From: Chara braunii
Lineage: Eukaryota > Streptophyta > Charophyceae > Charales > Characeae
Direction: 5' to 3'
DNA length: 21,613 bases
Assembly: GCA_003427395.1 (NCBI GenBank)
Contig: BFEA01000289.1
Span: 1,079,111-1,100,723 of the forward strand
Position 1 is the stretch's first letter, and each line of letters begins with the position of its first letter. Under the pieces are notes generated by a model. It worked only from the letters and a program-made list of their open reading frames with translations. It had not been told where the DNA came from and did no database searches. Shown piece after piece: positions 1 through 8,840 of the stretch. A program made the translations under genes and the position numbers.

Positions 1-878
1 TGGGCCAACCCGATCTCGCATTCAATCGTCCTACCCCATTCTAACTGTTCCACTTCCTGGACCCACTGCTCTAGGGTCATGTTCTCCTCCTCTGATGTTT
101 CCTGTTCTCCCTCTTCTTCTGATGAATCCTCCGATTCCATATCCTGTGAGTTGTCCCTCTGATCTTCCTCTGCCTCCAATATTTCCTCTTCAGTCATATT
201 TTCTGCATTGTGCATTAACTTTCTTCTTTCCTCTCTCTCCCTATCAGATTCTGATGGTGTGGAGGCATCCTGAGATACTTCCTTGCCCTCTCTTCCTGGA
301 CTTCCGTCTCCAGACACCGCTGTGTCGTGCGTGGTTCCTTCCCATGACTCCGCTGTTGTGCTCCCCTCCGTTGTTGTGCTCTTGTGTTGCCTTTTCGCTT
401 GCCGAGCACTCCCCTCCTGCCTATCTGACCCCTCCGGTTCCACCGACGATTCCTTCCTTTTCAAGGGTTGACTTCCCCCACTTGTGCCCTCTCCCTCCTC
501 CTCTCCACACTCCATGTTTTCTCCCTGTTCTTCCCCCATTTCCCCAGTGGTGCCCTAATTTTCCTTCTGATGTTCCTGCTGCTGTGCCTTGGCCGCCGTA
601 TTTTCCAAAAACGCCCTTCCTGCATTTTTCCCAGTTGTGTGAAGTTCATCTATAAGTTTCATTCTTTGTTGGACATCTAGCATGATTGTGTCGTCCAGCA
701 TTGGTCTAGATGTGTATCCCGTTTCCTAATCTTCCATCCTCTTTCCTCCCGTCTATCTCCATCTGATGTCATATGGGGGGTAAATGTCTGGTTTAATCGT
801 AGGGTCCTTCTTTAGTATCCACACCCACTTTGGGTTCTCCAAATTATCATCGAAGATCCACCCCTGTACTGTGGTGAA
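1..878 (-). pseudogene. LINE ORF1 C-terminal charged tail, decayed, runs off left edge
   Basis: Read on the minus strand, one frame stays coding-like from about 878 down to base 1. It shows a helical stretch (MKLIDELHTTGKNAG near 615-662), then a long Glu/Ser/Arg-rich acidic tail ending in a Trp-containing segment (LEQWVQEVEQLEWGR near the edge). Three isolated in-frame stops interrupt it, at 753-755, 726-728 and 555-557 (TAG on the minus strand), with another stop at 879-881. It continues the DUF4283/zinc-knuckle ORF1 to its right, and an ORF2 would be expected just beyond base 1. The plus-strand proline/leucine-rich ORF over the same bases is the shadow of this acidic coding strand. The assignment to ORF1 rests on position and composition, not on a recognised domain. 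Confidence 0.5.
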
Positions 879-1560
879 TTAATATACCATACCCCTGGTT
901 TGCTTTCACATTTTTGGAGCATCGACTGGCGCAGAGGAGTCTGCTTACCACCTGCCCCTCCCTATCCCTTCCTGTGCACTTGAAGCAGAAAGGATTAGTT
1001 TTGGACGGTATAAAGACCGTAATCCTCCGCCCACTTTTCCTGAAAATCCATTGGTCCGGAAACCTCGGCGGAGCTCCTGATTTGACCTCCAAGCACGCCA
1101 CCCGAGACTCGTGATTTGGTGCGAGGAAGTACGGGTTTGCAGGGAGCCAATCGATGATTGAATTATTGGGGAGTTCCTCCACTAACCTTTTCCGGACGAA
1201 GCTGTGCATTCCTTTCGACAGATTGTCGAATTGGACCCAAAAATGGTTTCTCATCATTGATTGTCGATGCCTCGACGCTTCAGCCTGCGGAGGCCGTGGC
1301 GGCTTCCATGCCAGGATGGTAAGTTGGTAACCACTGCCCTTTTGCATTTCAACAAACCTATCGTTAGCAGGTACTGAGCGTAAGTTGGATCTACGCAGAC
1401 TATCATCACAACGAACCTTCCCCTCTTGTGGTATGAGACATCTGGTTCTCTTCGTGGAATGCTTTCCATAGCCCGGAGTTTGTCCATCACCCACCTTCTC
1501 TGGGTATTCCCACACGTCTACCTCTTCTTCGTTTCGTTGTCGAGCGCATCGGTCCAGCAC
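847..1560 (-). pseudogene. LINE ORF1 (gag-like): DUF4283-type domain and zinc knuckle, frameshifted
   Basis: The 237-codon minus-strand ORF has the order seen in plant L1-type ORF1 proteins: a W-x-P segment, then FWVQFDNLSKGM (cf. the WV-x-xxxLP core of DUF4283), then RVACLEVKSGAPP (cf. R-x-x-VEVD), then a C-F-K-C that starts a CCHC knuckle near 975-985. These proteins coat LINE RNA. It is not intact: the segment over 1254-1490 looks better in another frame (RGRFVVMIVCVDPTYAQYLL, a beta-strand-like piece), and no clean H-x4-C completes the knuckle. At least two frameshifts are therefore likely. It belongs with the acidic tail at 1-878. Confidence is good for the family, low for the exact ends. 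Confidence 0.6.
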
Positions 1561-2549
1561 CGCGCGTGGCAGTGCGGGACCCTCTCGGCCGCGTCACGCA
1601 GGAGTTAGACCAACCTCGTCACAAACACACGAATGGAGCTTCCTTAGGCCGCTCCGGCCGAGTGCGCCAGCCATACCTCTCGCGAGCCCCTACGACAGGA
1701 TAGGGCCTACGCGAGGCACAACTTACCTCCACCTTACGGGAGCTGTCACCTCCCTTCGGTGGGCGTATCCCCATCGAGCTACCAGTCCACAGTACGAAAG
1801 CTAATCAGTTGCAATCGCAGAGGTGGACCAGCCGAGGGCGTTTCTCGTTCGCTGTAGCATAGGGGGTACGCGCGGTATTACGCCTATCGGGCCCGCACGA
1901 GAACCGACGTCTCGGGGGGCTGAAGTCCCAAGCGCGGCTCGTTGTCGGTCGACTAGGACGAATCCCACACACCACGCGCACACCGCTTTACGAACACAAA
2001 AATAAAACACACACGCACAACCATATAACACGGCAAAACACAAACAACGCGACAACGCTCCTAGCCCCTCGGTAGCCATCCCATAACTTTACGATGCGGA
2101 ATTTGCATAGGCGTCACGCACGAGACTTAGTATAAAACCGCGCGGACGCAGGGCTAACTCATGTCGGCTCGCAATGCAAGCGTACGCAAGCAGTCGCAAT
2201 GATGGCGTACTACGTAGTGCCCATAATCAAGCGGCACCTCGTGGATCCAAGTACCGCTTATGACACTCAAGTGTCAGACTCGACGTGTCGTGAGGGTCTA
2301 ATCCTTCATGATATTGCACGGCTGAAGGAATAGTCGTGCAGCCGTCGCGAGACCTCCGACCTTTGGTCTGAGCGTCTCGGTAGGCAAGGCAAGTAGGCTC
2401 TGCACGGGGGCAGATTCCTTCCCTGCAGAATCTAGGGCTCGGGATGTCCTGGACAAGGACCTTGAATCCCGGCCTAGGACCAACGTCCGACTATAAAAAT
2501 CTTCTAAAGAACAAAGGTAAAAAGGGGACTTCCCTTTTCTCTCATAACA
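1561..2549. other. GC-rich interval, no supported gene
   Basis: No reading frame here has recognisable domains. The interval could include the 5' UTR of the minus-strand LINE whose ORF1 ends at 1560. A TATA-like tataaaa lies at 2131-2137 on the plus strand and a second ctataaaaa near 2492, but neither has a supported downstream gene. The composition is rich in CpG, unlike the AT-rich block that follows at 2550. Confidence 0.4.
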
Positions 2550-2557
2550 CAATCTGG

Positions 2558-2625
2558 TTAACCCTTATACACAATCACAGTGGCCTCTCAAACTCTCAGG
2601 GCACTTATAAACATATAAGGGTTAA
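2558..2625. repeat. 12-bp perfect inverted repeat, 44-nt loop
   Basis: The left arm ttaacccttata (2558-2569) and right arm tataagggttaa (2614-2625) are perfectly complementary. The loop holds a second partial stem (gtggcc/gggcac, one mismatch). It is the first of a run of hairpins extending to 5063. It could be a relic of a small foldback element or part of a structured non-coding RNA. Confidence 0.65.
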
Positions 2626-2931
2626 TTTTATAGGACGATCACTTCTCACAGTCACAGTGGGGTTCCTCTCAGCCATATATGTATGAAATCGCAGGCAATC
2701 ACATCCAGAGTCCGAACCACAACCATACCTGCAATCACATCAAAGATCCAACAAAAGTCCACGCACTACACGGGGTCAACTTCAACCATTCTCTATGCTC
2801 ATACTCCTCGCTTTAGCCACACAGATCTCACCCCGGTGCAACTCCCCCAAAATAAATACTCAATACTTTTGTTAAATGACCATTCAATAAAGCCCGGGTG
2901 AAAACATAATGAAACAGTTCAAACCACAGGG

Positions 2932-3226
2932 CTAAAGCCTTTAGGTTGAGTGATAGGAGTGGATTGGAGTTGAATCGCAAACCGACGAATCGGCAACCGA
3001 CCTGTTATCAGTGATAACAGAAGATGATCCTCGTAGGATCAGGCTGAATCTAGTCCAAGTCCTAAATCGAATGTCCAAGAAAGGCTTGTACCATAAGACA
3101 GGTCAATGCCCAAGCTAAGCCATCAACATATGGGGGATGAACCTCCATAGCACATTCTCTCTCAAAGTTATCTGCAAACTAAGTCCAAGTCTACCTCTAA
3201 GCCAGTGCCCAAAGCAAAGGTAGACT
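2932..3226. repeat. Cluster of four perfect short palindromes/hairpins
   Basis: Four perfect stems lie within 300 bp. They are ctaaag/ctttag (2932-2937/2939-2944), ctgttatca/tgataacag with a 1-nt loop (3002-3010/3012-3020), tgatcct/aggatca with a 3-nt loop (3025-3031/3035-3041) and agtctacct/aggtagact with a 21-nt loop (3188-3196/3218-3226). The last extends outward by cca/tgg across a small bulge. No ORF of note spans them. The density is well above what I would expect by chance, though I could not compute a shuffled control. Confidence 0.55.
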
Positions 3227-3287
3227 AATGGCAGAATCTCCCCTATTCAGGGTGGATCGCCAAAATCGCCACTTGTCAAAATACAAT

Positions 3288-3893
3288 CTAACTTTTATAA
3301 ATCAAGAAAATTTCGGCAGCGCTTCCCGTGGGAAAAATGCCTTTTCAAAACTTATATCAGCCTGAATATAAAAGCAGAAAATAATCTTTAACCCTGCAAA
3401 GTCAAATTCTGTCTAACTCTCTGAATTAGTAAAATTTTGGGCAGCACTCCCTCTAGAAAGGGAGACTTCCCAGATTTATACTAAGTCAGATATGAACTCA
3501 AAAGACAACTTGAGTTCAACTTAGACAAGATTTAACTAGCTCCTTAGTTTTGCAGAAATTTCGACACCACTCCCTGTAGAAAAGTGTTATTCCAAAATTT
3601 GTACAAAGCTAAGTCCAGAACTTGAGAATAACTTTGACTTCTCAAAATCCAATTTTGTCTAACTCCCTGAATTAGCAAAAATTTGGGCAGCACTCCTTTT
3701 AGAAAAGGAGACTTTTCAAATTCTTACTAGGTCAAATATAAAGAAAAGATAAGTTGAACTTTGACAAGTCAACAATTGACTAACTCCTTGGATTTGTAGA
3801 AATTTCGGCAGCACTTCCCGTAGAGAAAGTAACTTACCAGAATTTATACAGGTCCAAGTACAGTAGCGAGCCTCAAAGAATGCAAAAATCGAT
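3288..3893. repeat. Tandem array, about 5 units of ~122 bp, alternating subtypes
   Basis: Units begin with ctaact/ctagct at 3288, 3413, 3536, 3659 and 3780 (periods 125, 123, 123, 121). Each unit carries the motif aaatttcggcagcact or aaattttgggcagcact about 15-20 bp in. Units 2 and 4 share the ttgggcagc form and a tctctgaattag/tccctgaattag lead; units 1, 3 and 5 share ttcg. The array therefore looks like a dimer repeat of about 246 bp. A hairpin follows the motif in units 1, 2 and 4 (see findings). The period is not consistently a multiple of three and no frame is open, so it is not a protein repeat. The ttcggcagc-type motif reminds me of non-coding ends of some plant gypsy elements, but that is memory, not a search. 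Confidence 0.7.
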
Positions 3894-4129
3894 CTAAGTA
3901 AAATAAAGTCAGCTCAGAAAATGCAGAAATTGACCTAACTCCTATCGCTCTAGCACGTGGCGAGCCTCTAAAGCAACTACCTGTCAACTTGAAACCCAGA
4001 CCAAGTAGTAACCTCACTCAGCCACATGCAGGCCAAACCACAAAGGTAAGTACTCTCACCATCCCCAAGACAATCTGAGCAATCTTTCAGTGAGTTATCC
4101 CCTCATACCCAACTTACATAAGGCATAGG
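3894..4129. other. Non-coding spacer between the two repeat arrays
   Basis: This may be a decayed continuation of the 122-bp array: ctaagta at 3894 and ctaactcc near 3932 resemble unit starts. A short direct repeat, gcgagcctc(t)aaag, occurs near 3867 and 3960. I see no gene. Confidence 0.35.
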
Positions 4130-4267
4130 CCAGGGCACCTGAACTTACAGAGCGCGCCCAACTTAGCCAGGCCCCAAAGTCAGAATACCTAAAATTATAG
4201 AGCGTTCTGACTTGGCCAAGTATACACAAACAAAGGGCACAACTACTTCTCTCTTCTTTGGGTGTAT

Positions 4268-4285
4268 GACTAGACCACTCTAGTC
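4268..4285. repeat. 7-bp perfect hairpin, 4-nt loop
   Basis: gactaga (4268-4274) pairs perfectly with tctagtc (4279-4285) around ccac. It sits inside the hairpin array but lacks the conserved loop. Confidence 0.5.
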
Positions 4286-4927
4286 GCCCTGAACCGTTTA
4301 AATAGCCAATTTATACATGCCTCTCTGAACTTAGTCTGCAAAGGGACATAAGGCTGAGGCGCTCAACTTAGAACATTGCTCAGCCTGCCCACATTTACCT
4401 TCAGTTATATCTCTTAATTATACTCTCTTCAATTGTGATAAGCTATAGTCAGGCTACCTAAACTTATAGAGCGGTTTGATTAGCCTTTTCTTAACAGCAT
4501 AGTAATATTATATAGCCATGTTATATCCATTGGGTTCCAACATGTGCGAGGCATTGGGTCAGACTACCTAAACTTATAGAGCGGTCTGATCCTCAACCAG
4601 GTTCGTTTCTCTCTGATCCTATCTGTACAAGGTAGTGGGGCAGGCTACCTAAGCTTATAGAGCGGCCCGCCTCCTGCCAGATTTATTCCCTCATAACAAA
4701 ATAGGGGGAGGGCCGAACCACCTAAACTTATAGAGCGGTTCAGGCCTTCCCGTTCAGAACCAAAGAACTGTGAGAACCCCATACAAAACGAGGCAACCCA
4801 AGGTACCTAAACTTATAGAGCGCCTTGGGTTCCTGAAAGTCACTCACAGTCAAACCCCCACAAGTCAGAGCAGCCAGGACACCTAAACTTATAGAGCGTC
4901 CTGACCCTCCAAGCAATTCACAGCACC

Positions 4928-5064
4928 AGGTCTCCCCAAACTTATGGGGACATCCTAGCCTCCAGAGCATTCAGGCNACCTAAACTTATAGAGCGGCCTG
5001 ATGCTCCATGCAAACCAGAATAAACAAAGCGTTGGGCTTCCCCAAACTTAAGGGGACCTCCCAG
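4928..5064. repeat. Two nested type-B hairpins (TCCCC-AAACTTAW-GGGGA)
   Basis: The inner stem tcccc/gggga closes an 8-nt loop aaacttat (4933-4937/4946-4950) or aaacttaa (5039-5043/5052-5056). Beyond a small internal loop, an outer stem differs between the two: agg/cct (4928-4930/4954-4956) and tggg/ccca (5033-5036/5060-5063). The loop shares AAACTTA with the main family, so type B looks like a variant in which part of the loop has become an extra stem. The type-A hairpin at 4965 lies between them. Confidence 0.65.
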
Positions 5065-7330
5065 CCTTAGTGACCCAGTCAATCTGCACACAATACTGCC
5101 TTCCTCCCAGCCTTCCCCCAGATGCAACCCACTTCGTTCACAATCTGCTTTCAGGCAATCAACAAAAACCGAAACTGAGATTGCACACACACTCCTTTAC
5201 TTCAGTCTGACTTAGGTCCTGACAGTCAAACCAAAATCAGAGTACAGGGTCCACACAATACGCTCAGTCAAACGTAGAGAGATGTACAGGTAGGGGTTAT
5301 AGTTGGGTTTATAGGAGTCAGGGAATTACCGCTCAGTTCCCTGCCTCCAGAACCCCTCATGGGTCCCGGCAGAGCTCCCGCAATCGGTGGGTGGACTCCC
5401 CACAGAGTCTTGGCGCGGTCTTACGGGTTGCAATCCCGCCTGCCGCCTTCCTCTCATAACCAACGGACTAGACTCGGAGTAAGAGGGGCAGAAAGAGGAA
5501 GTCGAGACGCTCATATACAAAAAGGGTGCTCTCGGACTCGCGCGAGAGGGACTTGTTGTCTTCAAATCGCCTGAGGGCCCCGCAATGATGGCCAACGTAA
5601 CAACTTGACCGACTGAAGTCACCCTTCGGCCGTCGACTCCCTAACGACCCCTTAACTCACAACGATAAACCCTCTTGCAGTCTGACCTCCTTCCAACAGC
5701 ATCACTCCTTCCCTTTACTTGAGTGGTAAGCAAGGACGCAGCACTAAGCAACCACAAACCCGGCGCGCCCAGTAAGGCATAGCAAGGCCGCGGGCATAAC
5801 CCCCCCCTTTTCCCGACAATTATCAGAATACTCAGTTGTGCTCCGCCGCGTTGGCTCCTCGCGTTGTACCATGCTCCTCTTCGCACACTGGAACGGGGGT
5901 CTCGGCCAACTTCACTTAGTTGCTGTTCCTTTCCTTCGCCCCACGCATCCCTCATTGCTTGTAGCGTCACGCTTACTCCATGGCTCTGCCCCAAAGTCTA
6001 AGTAGTGAGCTCCTTACCCTTCTCTCCTGCAAGTGAGTCGGCACCTTCGCAGCCGCTCCCCAGCAGCCCCGCATGTGAGGGCTAGAAGTACATTGCCCAA
6101 AGGTAAGCCTTCAGCCCACAGCCTGTCTATAGCCCACTAGTCTAGCCCGTAGGTCCCTGCTCCCGAGCTTGCCCTGTATCGCCAGCTTGCCAGGCGGGAA
6201 TGAACCTCCCGCTACACCACAACCGGATTCATTCCCTTCTAATAGTGACAGCAATCCCCTCCTACGAGCGCGGCCCTCAGACAGGTAAGCCGTCTGAACC
6301 ATCTCGCTCGACATCAGCCCCGGTGAGTAGCCCCCCCCCTTGACTTTCCCTCTTTGTTTATTTTCGAATGCACCTAGCGCGCACCCGCGTCTAGGTTCAC
6401 TCGAACTCCCCTCCCTCCACTACTGCTTCTACCGATACCACCCTTCTCCACTAACTCCTTTCCCGTTAGTTTTCGTACTTATCTGATTACACCAACTGAC
6501 TCGCCCTAGACAAGACCCTTGGACTAACCCCTTCTCTCGCCCGCTTCTGCTCAGTATCGGAGGAGTGGCATCTCTTTCTGTTCGGCCATATCTACTTGCT
6601 CTCTCATCTTCGCGCAGCCTCCATACACACACCGGCCATACCACCCATCCTTTACCGAATCCGACGCTGCCATTAGCTCCGCTCGACCCCAAAACCCCAC
6701 ACTAGCACTTTCTCCCTCCCTTTTTCGTTGAGAGTTGGGTAAGTTCGAGCTTTATCCCTCCGCCATAGCCACTCCCCCCTTGCCTCCATCTTCGAATGCA
6801 CCCGGCCCAATCTCCCGTCCAGGTTCACTCGGCCTATCTCCTTACGTTTTGCCTGCCCTCTTGCCTCCTTGCCCCAGCGTCCTCACTCCGCCCACCTCGC
6901 TGTCGAACGTATCGGGCGCAGAACTGCGTCCGGATTCCAGCCCGGTCCTTCTCCGCCGCCTGCCGTTGCCCCCATTGCCTGATGCCTCAGCACCCGTCGC
7001 TAATCCCGAACGCCCCTAGCACCGCCTGCCGCCCCGGTCCATTTCCCATACCGACTCCTCTGCTACCCCGTTTCCACTGCGCCCCATCCTCCTCCCCGCC
7101 ATCTCCATTCCCGAATGCATCCGGTACCACTTCCCGTCCACATTCGCCCTCCCTCCTTCTGATGTCGGCCGCCCCTCTGTTGTAGTCAACAACAACTAGC
7201 TAGCTACGGCCCAACAACGCAATCGCGCTCTACCAGCTCGTGGGCCAAAAAAAAAAAAAGATCAATTCAATCGAAAAAAGGGGGGCCGCTCTCTATTTAT
7301 GCGCGCCGCCCCCTTTTCCGCAGCGGCCAG
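5065..7330. other. GC/CT-rich interval, no supported gene; three diverged copies of a ~45-bp motif
   Basis: Open frames here (for example the minus-strand one at 5641-5994) show no domain, and the plus-strand proline/serine frames at 6735-7185 simply reflect CCT/CCC-rich sequence. A motif starting ycgaatgca and continuing to cccgtccaggttcac recurs at 6364, 6792 and 7111, with a weaker relative near 6904 that folds as gggcgcag/ctgcgtcc. A 9-bp inverted repeat aaaaggggg/ccccctttt lies at 7276-7284/7309-7317. I cannot assign a function to any of it. Confidence 0.4.
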
Positions 7331-7333
7331 GCT

Positions 7334-7935
7334 AATCTTCTCTGTATCGTACCAACTTTAACGGATGTCCCGAAGGACTCCGATCGCCGTGGCAAATGCC
7401 CCCACGGCCTTTCAAGGTCCGAGTAGCTCCCGGTGCTACCTCACTTGGTTGGGGCTGCACGCGGATCTAGCCATCTTTCGAGGCTGAATCCGAATAAGCG
7501 CGCCCCGCCCCTTTTTTCCAAGTTCGTGCTTACCATCCATCCGCCTCGGCCATGCGAATCTTCTCTGTGCCATCCCAATACTAACGAATATCCTGAAGAA
7601 AAAAGCCGCGGTGATACCCCGCAACTTTCCCGGGGGCCACTCGGCCTCCCTCCCCTCTCCTTGCGCGTACCCGGCCTATCCTACGACCGGGTCCATTCCC
7701 TACTTTTATGAGCCTTACCCTTGCGCAGCTGGCCGAGCGAGCCTTTCTCGCTATTGCTCCAAATCTTAGCGGATCTCCCAAAAATTGTCTGCGGTGATAC
7801 GCCATCTCAATCAGCTATTTCCATGTGAGCCTGACCTCCCTTATGGCTGGGTTCAGACAACCACAGTTCAGTACATACGGTCCCCGCCAAACTCCTCTAT
7901 ATCGCTTCCCTTCTAACGGATGTCCCGAAGGACGT
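7334..7935. repeat. Four degenerate copies of a dispersed ~45-60 bp repeat
   Basis: Copies start near 7334, 7557, 7738 and 7889. They share a core of aatcttctctgt, then roughly 15-20 variable bases, then taacggatgtcccgaag or a variant. Copies 2 and 3 both continue into gcggtgatac (near 7608 and 7791); copies 1 and 4 both continue with gaaggac. Spacings shrink from 223 to 181 to 151. This looks like an old tandem array eroded by small deletions. Confidence 0.45.
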
Positions 7936-8006
7936 GTCCGTAGCAATTCGTCGCAATGACGTCAAACGCCCCCACGCCCCCCGCAGATATCCTGAGGGAA
8001 AAAGCA

Positions 8007-8064
8007 GCACCCCAGCCTCCGGGGTGCCCCTACCGAGGCTAGGCTCTTAGGTCCTAATCTCGGT
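8007..8064. repeat. Two adjacent perfect hairpins
   Basis: gcacccc/ggggtgc (8007-8013/8021-8027, 7-nt loop) is followed five bases later by accgag/ctcggt (8032-8037/8059-8064, 21-nt loop). A bacterial terminator reading is not appropriate here; these are small palindromes in GC-rich DNA. Confidence 0.4.
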
Positions 8065-8840
8065 CATGATACCGCGCTCTCTGTAACCCCGACAGAAGAA
8101 CAAAAGGAAAGGAATGTAAACAAAACCAGCATCGGGCTAAAATAGCACCCAAGTTTCTACGGGACGACCGCCGGAAAAACAGGCCGCGGGTCCCATCACC
8201 CCTCCTCGTTCCTACTGCGCGGCGACTCCCCCAACAAAACCGAGGAGGATAGCCTTGCAGCCCTCAACCCCATCGGCTTTCTTCTCGATGCTCCGCCGTT
8301 GTCGCACCGGCGTCCGCTGGCCTCGATCCCGGAGCCTCCATAGTAATAGCCCAATGCCGTAACCTATAGGGCTAAGCCCAAGCCTGAGACCAGTACACGC
8401 GGAGTGCCATATAGGGCAATGCGGGGCGGCGCTTTGGGGCCTACAAATCGGCTGCGCGGCTCCCAGTGCCCGCGCCGGCTTGCTCACACCGTGTCATAAT
8501 CGCCCCGCGCGCCATCCTACGACACCCCGCTTACCGCACGAAGTCGCGCCGTCGTCGCCGATGCCGCCGTCGGGGTCGTCCTCCGCACGCGCGCTCGACT
8601 CGGTCAAACGTAGCCATCAAACGAAAATATCTTTAATTCCTGCTTAGTCAAGAATAAATAAAACAATAATAAAATATCATTAAACGAAACGGTCAACGTC
8701 CATGTCGGCTCTCCGATCAACAACAAAAAAGAATCACGCGCGCCTTAAACCTGCGCGCCCACGCACTCTCTATACTAGCCAACCAACTAGTCAATCGTAA
8801 ATCACAGATGCGGCTGCGCCTAGCGCGGTATACTCAAACT
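8065..8840. other. GC-rich then AT-rich interval, no supported gene
   Basis: The minus-strand frame at 8212-8487 has no recognisable domain. Near 8630-8700 the sequence switches to an AT-rich stretch before the charged ORF at 8841. I see no RNA gene. Confidence 0.35.

Larger units (their letters stand above)
4130..5064 (+). repeat. Array of hairpins with conserved 17-nt loop and covarying stems
   Basis: At least eight units contain ACCTAAACTTATAGAGC or a 1-3 base variant, closed by T.G or C-G and flanked by arms that differ between units yet pair. Paired arms: 4179-4185/4205-4211 (gtcagaa/ttctgac, extended outward to 11 bp), 4446-4454/4474-4482, 4556-4564/4584-4592, 4637-4645/4665-4673 (one A.C mismatch), 4706-4719/4737-4751 (14 bp, one bulge), 4795-4803/4823-4831 (aacccaagg/ccttgggtt), 4875-4880/4898-4903, and 4965-4976/4996-5006 (11 bp, one bulge, N in the loop). 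Weaker members are 4133-4159 and 4351-4386 (aggctgag/ctcagcct around a diverged loop). Two members at 4933-4950 and 5039-5056 have a different, nested form. Spacing is irregular, about 35-110 bp. No frame is conserved. Strand is inferred from G-U pairs. Confidence 0.75.

Noticed and set aside
95-655. Plus-strand 186-codon Pro/Leu/Phe-rich ORF
   Set aside because: It is antisense to the Glu/Ser-rich LINE ORF1 tail; its composition is the shadow of GAA/GAG-rich coding on the other strand.
2131-2137. TATA box (tataaaa) as a promoter
   Set aside because: No gene follows on the plus strand, and such a 7-mer is expected by chance in 21 kb.
4130-5064. CRISPR-like array
   Set aside because: The repeats are short with irregular spacing (about 35-110 bp), the flanks pair with each other rather than being unique spacers, and the context is eukaryotic.
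4130-5064. Integron attC-type recombination sites
   Set aside because: attC sites have conserved boxes in the arms and variable loops; here the loop is conserved and the arms vary. No integrase of that type is nearby.
4740-5190. Minus-strand ORFs with recurring RSISLG peptide
   Set aside because: The peptide is simply the reverse complement of the hairpin loop read in one frame; adjoining units fall in other frames, so it is not a protein repeat.
5641-5994. Minus-strand 117-codon ORF
   Set aside because: No recognisable domain, GC-rich background where long chance frames are common, no supporting context.
6735-7185. Plus-strand Pro/Ser-rich ORFs
   Set aside because: These follow from CCT/CCC-rich sequence; two overlapping frames look equally open and neither has a domain.
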